A DNA stretch of 64,000 nucleotides from Bacteroidia bacterium (GTDB lineage Bacteria; Bacteroidota; Bacteroidia; 2-12-FULL-35-15): NCBI GenBank assembly GCA_030654175.1, contig JAURXZ010000024.1, forward strand, positions 434,001-498,000, given 5' to 3'. Each line of letters opens with the position of its first letter. Positions within the stretch are counted from its first letter, which is position 1. Both the position numbers and the translations under genes were made by a program. The notes below the pieces were generated by a model, which was not told the DNA's origin, made no database searches, and saw only the letters and a list, made by a program, of their open reading frames with translations. Below, one piece after another: positions 7,991-15,400 of the stretch.

Positions 7991-8012
7991 CCTCCCCATT
8001 CGGGGAGGTTTT
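7991..8012 (+). terminator. Terminator after the candidate capsid gene
   Basis: Perfect stem CCTCCCC / GGGGAGG with loop ATTC and four T, 21 bases after the stop of the 7244 gene. The short T-run suggests partial termination, which would raise the dose of upstream transcripts relative to the genes that follow. Confidence 0.75.
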
Positions 8013-8036
8013 CAAGTGGTTTAAAAAACAGAAACT

Positions 8037-8420
8037 ATGGGAACAATAAGAAAACGATTTGATGTTGATGTACTGGAGGCAGGGAAAACTGCATCCAAAA
8101 AATTTGAACTGGATAAAACGGTTAAAACCATTTCGGGAATTGTCTTGACATCGGACAGAGAAGACCTGATGTTTTTCAGGGGAGAACAAAAAATTGATAT
8201 TAACGGAAAAGAAATTATCGCTGAAAATTACGAAAGCAAGCTCTTAATGACCAGTCTGAATGTGCCAATAAATAACAAGTACATGGATTTGAAAAATTTA
8301 GACCCCGGCAATGGTATCATCAGTGTCAGCTATACCGACCACAATCATGTGCTTGCACCCTTTGTGCCTTACCGAATGACACTTAATGTACAATGCGAGG
8401 TAGAAGATGGACAAAACTAA
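8037..8420 (+). CDS. Beta-rich small protein, possible second capsid or minor virion protein
   Basis: 127 residues. After a basic start (MGTIRKRFDVDVLEAG) the chain is almost wholly alternating strands: KKFELDKTVKTISGIVLTS, a central NNKYMDLKNLDPGNGIISV and a final PYRMTLNVQCEVE strand. No known family is recognised. Its all-beta nature and place after the candidate capsid gene suggest a capsid-associated protein, perhaps the second jelly-roll of a two-protein shell. It overlaps the next small gene by 14 bases. Confidence 0.5.
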   Translation: MGTIRKRFDVDVLEAGKTASKKFELDKTVKTISGIVLTSDREDLMFFRGEQKIDINGKEIIAENYESKLLMTSLNVPINNKYMDLKNLDPGNGIISVSYTDHNHVLAPFVPYRMTLNVQCEVEDGQN

Positions 8421-8547
8421 AACCATAATACATACCATACGCATTAAGCGTTCGGGCGAAAAGCAGTTGCTTCAAATCAAACTGCCGAAAAACGCTAAAA
8501 AAATTACTGGTATTCAGATAACAACGCAACCAATTATTACAGGCTAA
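8407..8547 (+). CDS. 46-residue basic beta protein
   Basis: ATG 8407 lies inside the end of the 8037 gene, and the frame stops 1 base before the next ATG. The product (MDKTKTIIHTIRIKRSG...) contains three short strands with alternating basic residues and ends QITTQPIITG. The gap-free fit between its neighbours supports it as a real gene. The function is unknown. Confidence 0.5.
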   Translation: MDKTKTIIHTIRIKRSGEKQLLQIKLPKNAKKITGIQITTQPIITG

Positions 8548-8548
8548 A

Positions 8549-8863
8549 ATGATTATTCCAGTTATAATCCCCTTCTCGTTAAAAACAGGCAATCTCCGCT
8601 TACAGCTCAATCGGAAGGATGATATTTTTCATTCCGAAGATGTCAGCAGTTCGGATGTATTGCCTGTTTACGAGGACTTAATCCGCATTCCTAAAATCGG
8701 ATTCGGACACGGTAAATTTTATGCGAGCGGAACAAAGCCCGAAAAACTGGCAGTTGATATTAAAAGGCAAGATACCATCATCGGTGGCTTTTACGAAGAC
8801 ACGCTTCAGGCGTTCAGTCCTTACGAAGTTAATATTTACATCACTTACGAAGTAGAAGAATGA
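8549..8863 (+). CDS. Small beta-rich protein, unknown
   Basis: 104 residues, starting 1 base after the 46-codon gene. The pattern is all beta: IPVIIPFSLKTGNLRLQLN, a middle loop with SSSDVLPVYEDL, then YASGTKPEKLAVDI and the closing strand SPYEVNIYITYEVEE. The closing strand resembles the end of the 8037 product (PYRMTLNVQCEVE), so the two may share a fold. It overlaps the next gene through ATGA. A virion accessory role is inferred from context. Confidence 0.5.
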   Translation: MIIPVIIPFSLKTGNLRLQLNRKDDIFHSEDVSSSDVLPVYEDLIRIPKIGFGHGKFYASGTKPEKLAVDIKRQDTIIGGFYEDTLQAFSPYEVNIYITYEVEE

Positions 8864-9180
8864 CAGAAGCATTTGCAACATGGCACATTCCACTCAAAAT
8901 GGAGGAATTGGGACACGGTACTAATTATTTAGCACCCAAGTTCAGGCATTTTTCGCTCTATGCCGGAGAAACAAGGGAGGTAGATGCTTATGACGAATAT
9001 TATTTTTTGATAACTGCTGATTTAGAAATATCCGTAAAGTCTGAATTTGGAATTTATGATTTAAGCGATGGAACTATCAACGAACAAAAGCATGAGCATC
9101 AAGGCAAAATAATTATAATCAACAAAACCGACTCTGTAAAACAAATCGTATTCATACAAATAATTCCCAAACACATTTAA
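8860..9180 (+). CDS. Small beta-rich protein, unknown
   Basis: 106 residues, start overlapping the previous stop (ATGA). The body is predicted beta (HFSLYAGETREVDAYDEYY, FLITADLEISV, KIIIINKTDSVKQIVFIQII) without a signal peptide. No family is recognised. It is the fourth small beta protein in a row within the presumed structural set, which is compatible with spike, vertex or cement components. Confidence 0.45.
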   Translation: MTEAFATWHIPLKMEELGHGTNYLAPKFRHFSLYAGETREVDAYDEYYFLITADLEISVKSEFGIYDLSDGTINEQKHEHQGKIIIINKTDSVKQIVFIQIIPKHI

Positions 9181-9181
9181 T

Positions 9182-10006
9182 ATGCCATTCATCAACGAAA
9201 AATACAGCGAACAAAAAATTGATAACCTCTATAATTTCTTGCAAAGCAGCAAAGAGCAAGGAGAAGCCGAAGACTACGAAATTTTTGTAGATGCTTTTAA
9301 AGTGGTTAAACGCACCAATGATTTAGCACGTTTTGAAACCTACTCCAACTTCATACAGCCCGAAACAAAAGCGGTTACAATCGTTATTTACGATGGTACT
9401 TCGCCACGCAACACCAAGCATATTTTCACAATCAAAGAAGATAACACTAATGGTTTAAGCGGTGTGGATGTAGATACTCGCATTGAAGAAAAACTACGTT
9501 CAGAAAAAGAGAAATGGGAAACCGACCTTTTGAAAAAAGAAAACGAAAAGTTGAAAACAGAACTCTCGGAAGCGGAAGCCTATATCGAGGAACTGGAAGT
9601 AAATGCAGAAAAAGCAAAAGACAAAAAATTTAGAATGGGTGATGTGAATGTAGGCGAATTTGCATCGGTAATGTTAGAAGGATTTGTTCGCAGAAATCCA
9701 CAACTATTAACAAAGCTGCCCGGTGGAGAAGCATTAGCAGGTGTAATTGAACAAGATAATGCCGACCGTGAAAAAGCATTGCTTGATAAAAGCCCTGAAC
9801 CCGAAGTGAGCTTTAAAAAGAGTGGTAGCGCCACAGACAATTTAAGCGAAGAAGAAAAAAGCTATTTGGATTTTATCAAATCACTCAAAGATAAATTCGA
9901 CCACGAGCAAATGACAAGCGTGATGTTGATTTTAGATGTACTGGCTAAAAGCCCGAACGACATTGACCCTACAATTCAATATTTATCAGACTTACACAAA
10001 AAATAA
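9182..10006 (+). CDS. Coiled-coil protein, unknown
   Basis: 274 residues, 1 base after the preceding stop. Residues 1-95 are mixed alpha/beta (FLQSSKEQGEAEDYEIFVDA). Residues about 100-150 form a strongly charged coiled coil (EKWETDLLKKENEKLKTELS). The C-terminal part is helical with a conserved-looking FASVMLEGFVRRNPQLLTKL segment and a final four-helix region ending YLSDLHKK. It could be a scaffold or portal-like assembly factor. Nothing in the sequence proves this. Confidence 0.5.
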   Translation: MPFINEKYSEQKIDNLYNFLQSSKEQGEAEDYEIFVDAFKVVKRTNDLARFETYSNFIQPETKAVTIVIYDGTSPRNTKHIFTIKEDNTNGLSGVDVDTRIEEKLRSEKEKWETDLLKKENEKLKTELSEAEAYIEELEVNAEKAKDKKFRMGDVNVGEFASVMLEGFVRRNPQLLTKLPGGEALAGVIEQDNADREKALLDKSPEPEVSFKKSGSATDNLSEEEKSYLDFIKSLKDKFDHEQMTSVMLILDVLAKSPNDIDPTIQYLSDLHKK

Positions 10007-10012
10007 AAAGCT

Positions 10013-10195
10013 ATGACAACATTCAATTATGAAATCAATATCGAAGCGACCACAGAAGCGGAAGCCGAAAGCAAAATGAGAGCCATTATCATACTGGTAA
10101 AAAAACTCAAAGCAAATGAATTGTCAAGACTTGCACATATCGTGCAAAACGACCCGATTAAAACGGCAATGGCAAAAAAAGCATTGGGAGTATAA
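10013..10195 (+). CDS. 60-residue helical protein, unknown
   Basis: 60 residues. An initial strand (TFNYEINIEATT) leads to two amphipathic helices (KMRAIIILVKKLKANELSRL and KTAMAKKALGV). It has 6- and 12-base gaps to its neighbours and a clear ATG. Short proteins ending DPIKTAMAKKALGV occur in Bacteroidota genomes, as far as I recall, but I know of no function. Confidence 0.5.
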   Translation: MTTFNYEINIEATTEAEAESKMRAIIILVKKLKANELSRLAHIVQNDPIKTAMAKKALGV

Positions 10196-10207
10196 TCCGC
10201 TAACACT

Positions 10208-11173
10208 ATGGAAAACAACGATAACATATCGCACAAACTATTGGACTACGGACTAAAGGCAGTTTTAGTGGTAGGTGCTGTTTATGGTATCAGCAAAATA
10301 GTGAAGAACTACCAAAAGAGTAATACCGAACATCAGGTAGAAAAAAAACCTGAAGTAAGTCAGGCAATGACCATTTATTCGGCAATGAATCCAAGCGGTA
10401 TGGACTGGATGAAAAAAATGGACGGCACGAATATCGAAGCCATTTTAAATACAGCAAAAGAAATTACCGATTTGAATAAGGTTCAGGATGCTTACCGAAA
10501 ATTATACAACTCCAGTTTGTTAGATGATTTGCGACAAGAGTTAAGCCCTGAAGATTATACCAAGTTTTTAAACACATTAAAATTCAGCACAAAAAATATC
10601 AATAAAGGAACTAACAAACCAAAGATTGATTTTAAAAAAGGTACGCTGATAGCTACAAAATTACAAACCAATGTTCGCAAAACTCCAAAGAATATTAGCA
10701 AATGGAGCTTTGATAGTAACATAATCAAATTAGCGGAAGCAGGAAAATTTATCGGTTTTGCAACTGGTAAAAGTGAATTTGATAATAGTGGTTCGGGAGA
10801 AACAGGAACACTATTTATCGAAATACAATCCGTTGCATTAGATACTAAAAAAGCAGTATTCTTTTGGGTTGCTGCAAGTCAATTACAAACCATTAGCCAA
10901 GCCGATTATAAAGCTCGAAAATACCCTTTCTTTTGGTTGAACGAGAAAGACACACTTAGCGGTTTTGACGGCACACAAAGGCGTGTAATTGCTTTTACAT
11001 CAGTTCCAATTTTAGATGAACAATTTAGAATGATAGGCATTGCATCGCCATTACAACAGTTGGGTTATTCGGTAATGGAGCTGAACGATAATAAAGGTAA
11101 CGAGTACATCAAATTTATTACCAATCAAAAGAAGCAGCATTGGGTAAATAAAAAGTTTGTTCAGGTAATTTAA
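10208..11173 (+). CDS. Membrane-anchored protein with C-terminal SH3-like domain
   Basis: 321 residues. One membrane segment near the N-terminus (residues about 13-30, YGLKAVLVVGAVYGIS) is followed by a helical region with an annexin-like repeat (ILNTAKEITDLNKVQDAYRK and LLDDLRQELSPED). After that comes a beta domain with bacterial SH3-like features (GTLIATKLQTNVRKTPKN, FFWVAASQLQTIS). SH3-like domains often bind cell-wall peptides. Lying just before the muramidase gene, the protein may take part in wall contact, virion entry or lysis. This is inference. Confidence 0.55.
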   Translation: MENNDNISHKLLDYGLKAVLVVGAVYGISKIVKNYQKSNTEHQVEKKPEVSQAMTIYSAMNPSGMDWMKKMDGTNIEAILNTAKEITDLNKVQDAYRKLYNSSLLDDLRQELSPEDYTKFLNTLKFSTKNINKGTNKPKIDFKKGTLIATKLQTNVRKTPKNISKWSFDSNIIKLAEAGKFIGFATGKSEFDNSGSGETGTLFIEIQSVALDTKKAVFFWVAASQLQTISQADYKARKYPFFWLNEKDTLSGFDGTQRRVIAFTSVPILDEQFRMIGIASPLQQLGYSVMELNDNKGNEYIKFITNQKKQHWVNKKFVQVI

Positions 11174-11184
11174 TCAATACAACA

Positions 11185-11649
11185 ATGACAAAAGAAGAGT
11201 TTGTAAAAACCTACTATTCCTTAGCAGAAAAGGCAGGTAAAAAATATAACCTTAATCCGACCGTGATACTTGCACAAGCTGCACACGAATCAGGTTGGGG
11301 CGGCTCGTATGCTGCAAGAGTGCGTAAAAACTTCTTTGGTATTACAGCATACGGAAGTACAAACGAATATTGGGATGGTTCAAAAAGTGCATCACAAACC
11401 AATCCGCAATTGGTATTCAGGATATACAAAACAGCAGAGGATAGTTTTATGGACTTCGCCCGATTAATCAGCTCTAAATATAAAACCGCAGCATCGGTTA
11501 GTAGTGATAGTTCTCAATATGCAAAGGCTATTGCTTATAGCCCTTACATATCAGAAAAGAATGGAGATAACCGACCTGCCTATCAAAAGGCGGTTATCTC
11601 CAATTCAAACTACATCGACAGTATGTCAGACCTTTTAAAAAAAAAGTAG
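11185..11649 (+). CDS. GH73 muramidase / N-acetylglucosaminidase (FlgJ-like)
   Basis: 154 residues, no signal peptide. It matches the GH73 (FlgJ C-terminal) fold: FVKTYYSLAEKAGKKYNL, then VILAQAAHESGWGGS with the catalytic Glu35, and NFFGITAYG plus FRIYKTAEDSFMDFARLI. These enzymes cut the glycan strands of peptidoglycan. Lack of a signal peptide and the holin- and spanin-like genes directly downstream point to a phage-type lysis or virion-associated lysin. Its stop overlaps the next start (TAGTG). Confidence 0.85.
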   Translation: MTKEEFVKTYYSLAEKAGKKYNLNPTVILAQAAHESGWGGSYAARVRKNFFGITAYGSTNEYWDGSKSASQTNPQLVFRIYKTAEDSFMDFARLISSKYKTAASVSSDSSQYAKAIAYSPYISEKNGDNRPAYQKAVISNSNYIDSMSDLLKKK

Positions 11650-11756
11650 TGGAACATAAAACTGGAATAGCAGGGGGATTAGCAGCTCTTATTATTTCAG
11701 GTGTTGCCTACTACAATCGAGAAAAAATAATCAACTATTTAAAAAAGAAACTATGA
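11649..11756 (+). CDS. 35-residue single-span membrane peptide
   Basis: GTG 11649 overlaps the muramidase stop, and the TGA overlaps the next ATG (ATGA). The product (EHKTGIAGGLAALIISGVAY..., with a KKKL end) has one membrane segment and a basic tail. Double overlap with both neighbours is strong positional evidence for a real lysis-cassette peptide. Family unknown. Confidence 0.55.
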   Translation: MEHKTGIAGGLAALIISGVAYYNREKIINYLKKKL

Positions 11757-11977
11757 GCCTTATCAAATTCATCAAAGCCACATTCAGGGATAAACAGCAA
11801 AAGCCGAGTGGTCGTGAATTAACTGTATTCGCATTTGTTCTCATTGTTATTGCCAGTTGGATTGGCGAACAATTTTTTGGCAAACATATTCCTCAATGGA
11901 TGTTTGTTGCCTTTATTAGTCTTATTGCAGCAGGTATTGGATTATACACTTTTGAAAAACCTAAAGAAAATGAATAA
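11753..11977 (+). CDS. Two-span membrane protein, holin-like
   Basis: 74 residues. A basic N-terminus (IKFIKATFRDKQQKPSGREL) is followed by two membrane segments (LTVFAFVLIVIASWI and WMFVAFISLIAAGIGLYTF) separated by a short turn, with a charged tail. This is the size and topology of many phage holins. Its position one gene after the muramidase supports that role. No Pfam holin motif can be named with certainty. Confidence 0.6.
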   Translation: MSLIKFIKATFRDKQQKPSGRELTVFAFVLIVIASWIGEQFFGKHIPQWMFVAFISLIAAGIGLYTFEKPKENE

Positions 11978-12467
11978 CATAAAACTATACGGATTAACCG
12001 CTATCTGTTTGTTACTCGCATTTTTATTAATGGCGAAAAGTTGCGAACTGGAACACGCAAAAAATAGTGTTGAAAAAAACAGAGTGCCTGATACGGTATT
12101 TGTACCAAAGCCTTACAAGGTAGTAGAGATAAAAAAGGAATACATTGAAAAGCCTGTAAGAGTTTTAGTTTACCTGAAAGATACCACACTTCGCAAACAA
12201 GCCGAACAATCAGACATCATTACTGGAATAAATTTTAAACGACACAATTTATTTCAAAAAATGGATTTTATCAAAATAGATAAAATCAATCCGCAGGGAG
12301 TAATATTCAGTAATGAATATCATGTGCCACCAGTTAGAGAAATAAAAATTGATTTGAACGGAAATCTTCAAACAAAAAAGAAGCGGTACATCGGTTTAAA
12401 GATTATAGCAAGCGCAGTAATAGTTGGAACAACATCATACTTCATACATCGGGAGATTCACAAATGA
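11970..12467 (+). CDS. Membrane-tethered protein at the lysis cassette, spanin-like candidate
   Basis: 165 residues from ATG 11970 (overlapping the previous gene by 8 bases). Longer open frames upstream only repeat the preceding gene. The N-terminus has one membrane segment (LTAICLLLAFLLMAKSC) whose Cys could be a lipidation site. The middle is charged (VPDTVFVPKPYKVVEI, KKEYIEKPVRVLVYLKD), and a second hydrophobic segment (IGLKIIASAVIVGTTSYF) precedes a basic end. Proteins bridging two membranes at lysis (spanins) look like this, but no homologue is recognised. The stop overlaps the next ATG (ATGA). Confidence 0.5.
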   Translation: MNNIKLYGLTAICLLLAFLLMAKSCELEHAKNSVEKNRVPDTVFVPKPYKVVEIKKEYIEKPVRVLVYLKDTTLRKQAEQSDIITGINFKRHNLFQKMDFIKIDKINPQGVIFSNEYHVPPVREIKIDLNGNLQTKKKRYIGLKIIASAVIVGTTSYFIHREIHK

Positions 12468-15400
12468 CGAAACTTTATAAAACACAAGCGGAAGTAATAT
12501 TTGGAATAGCCGGAATTTCACAAGGCGACATACCCGAAGTAAAGGTTCGTTTCAATCGTTCCGCAAGAAAAAAGTTTTTAGGTCGCATCGCTCGTTCAGG
12601 CGATGTTGCTGATTTTATACGAAAGATTTACAAACGTGGCGAAGTAGAATTACAAGAACAATTTATTGTTTTATATCTCAACCAGTCAAATGAAATTGTA
12701 GGCTATTACAGGCACGCAAAAGGAGGTATCAATTCAACTATTGCCGATGTAAGAATTATTCTTTCTACTGCCCTTAAAAGTAATTGTGTTTCAATAATAA
12801 TTGCACACAATCACCCAAGCGGAAATTTAAAACCGAGCGATGCAGACAAGCATTTGACTAAAAAAATTAAGGATGCAGGTCAGCTAATGGATATAACTGT
12901 TTTAGACCACATCATTATCACAAAGGATAGCTTCTATTCATTTGCAGATGAAGGTTTGTTAGGTTTAAATGGTGCGGAAACAATGGACAATATTCAACTT
13001 TTTGTTATGCGTATCGAAACCGATTTAATCGCAAAGACTAAGCACAACAAATTATCGGTTGAAAAATTAGCGGCTTCATTTGGTATCACCGATAAAACCG
13101 AAGTAAAGGAATTTACCGAACTGGCTATTGTAAACCGTGCAAGAAAAATAGCACATTCAGGAAATAGCATCGAGCAAAATTATTTTGACATCGTTGATTT
13201 ATATAATCACCAAGTAAATTTATCACACCGCACGAGTCAAAGTATTTTATTGCAACAATATTCGACACCTGCACCGATAGGGTATTTAGCAGGTATCTTT
13301 TGCGGTATAGACAAATTCGATAGCGCAATTAATGGCTATGTAGGATTTGAGCCAAGCGCAGGGAACGGTTTATTGACCATTGCTTCCAAGCCTGAAAATT
13401 TTATCGTGAATGAAATTGATTCAACACGAAATAAGAATTTACAAGCACAGGGATATAAAGTGGTTCACAAAGTAGATGCTACCGAAGCATTTAATAAAAG
13501 CATCAGTTTTAAATTTCACAAAACATTTAATGCGGTTATCACTAACCCCCCATTCGGAAATTTAGACCGAGCCTTACCCTACGATAATTTTCAATTTAAA
13601 ACACTCGACCACGTTATGGCTCTCCGTGCATTGGACACAATGGCGACCAATGGTAAAGCTGCAATCATTATCGGTGGTCATACCCAATGGGATGAGAAAG
13701 GCAGAATACAGGCAGGTAAGAACCGCATCTTCTTTAATTATCTGTACAGCCATTACAACGTGGAAGATGTTATCAATATTGACGGACACAAATTATATTC
13801 CCGACAAGGCACAGCATTTAATGTGCGCTTGATTTTAATTGATGGCAGAAAAGAAATATTTATTGGTAATGCTCCGCCAAAGGACAACGATAAAGATGTT
13901 GTTGTAAAATCATTTGAAGAATTATACGAGCGAGTAACAGAAAATATTTCATCCGATACAGATATGAAAAAAGTAAACGAATACGAATTAGAAGCGAGAG
14001 CTTTAGAATTGGAACTTGAATTAATGCAGGGTAATGGATTAGGCGCACCGTATATGCCTGCATCTGAAAGTTGCGTGGTATTAGATACCGTTGTGCCGGA
14101 TTCAATGGATTATGAAACGCACGGTGCGGTTAAGCGTATCAAAGAAGCCGTAGGCGGTGATATAGATGCGTTTGTAAGGCAACGGTTAAAATACCGTTCA
14201 AGCGTGGAGCTTTGCAAATCCTTATCTGCCGAACAAATAGATGCCGTTGCAATGGCAATCTACAATATTGAAGTACGCAAACAGGGAATGATTATTGGCG
14301 ACCAAACAGGAATTGGAAAAGGGCGCATTGCAGCAGCAATGATACGTTACGCAGTTAATCAGGGACACCAACCGATTTTCATTACAGAAAAAGCAAATTT
14401 ATTTTCCGACCTGTACCGTGATTTAGTCGCAATCGGTTCAAGTCATTTAGTGCCTTTCATTGTAAACGGTAAAGAAAGTAAAACCGATATTAAAGATGAG
14501 CAAGGCGATATTGTTTATCAGGCATTACCACCAACGGAACAAAACGCAATTTTTAAAGATAAAAAAGTGCCAAAGAAATTTGATTTTGTTTTGGCTACTT
14601 ATTCTCAATTCAACTCTCCCGAAAAGAAACCCGAAAAGCCGAGTTTTATTTCTGCCATTGCACAAGATAATATTCTCATTATGGATGAGAGCCATAACTC
14701 AAGCGGTTCAAGTAACACAGGTGAGTATATGCAAGCGGTGTTAGCGAAAACAAAAGGAGTTGTTTTTTTATCGGCAACATTCGCCAAGCGACCTGATAAT
14801 ATGCCTGTGTACGCAATGAAAACTTCTATCAGCGATGCGAACATGAGCAAAGAAGAATTAGTAGAAGCGATAACCAAAGGCGGTGTTGCATTGCAAGAAG
14901 TATTAGCATCACAGCTCGTGGAAGAAGGGCAAATGTTAAGGCGTGAGCGTTCCTTTGAAGGTGTGGAAGTAAATTATATTACACTCGATGCAAAAGAACA
15001 GGAACACAAAGCCATTGCCGATAATATTACTTCTATACTTCGAGATGTAATTGGTTTTCAAAAAAACTTTGTGGACGAGGAAGTGGAAGAACTCGACAAA
15101 ATAGCCGTTGCGGAAGGAAAAGAAACACAAGTACGCAAAGGCACATCCGAAGCAGGTGTTAGCAATCAACCGTATTTCTCAAAAGTATTTAACGTGATTA
15201 ATCAAATGCTTTTCTCAATCAAAGCAGAAGCGGTAGCGGAACGTGCCATTGAACGATTGAAAGAAGGTAAGAAACCAGTTATTGCATTTGCTTCTACAAT
15301 GGGCAGTTTTATTGAGCAAATGGAAAACGAACACGGTATGCCAGTAAAAGATGGCGATACTATTAACGCTGATTTTTCAGAAGTATTAATGCGTGGATTA

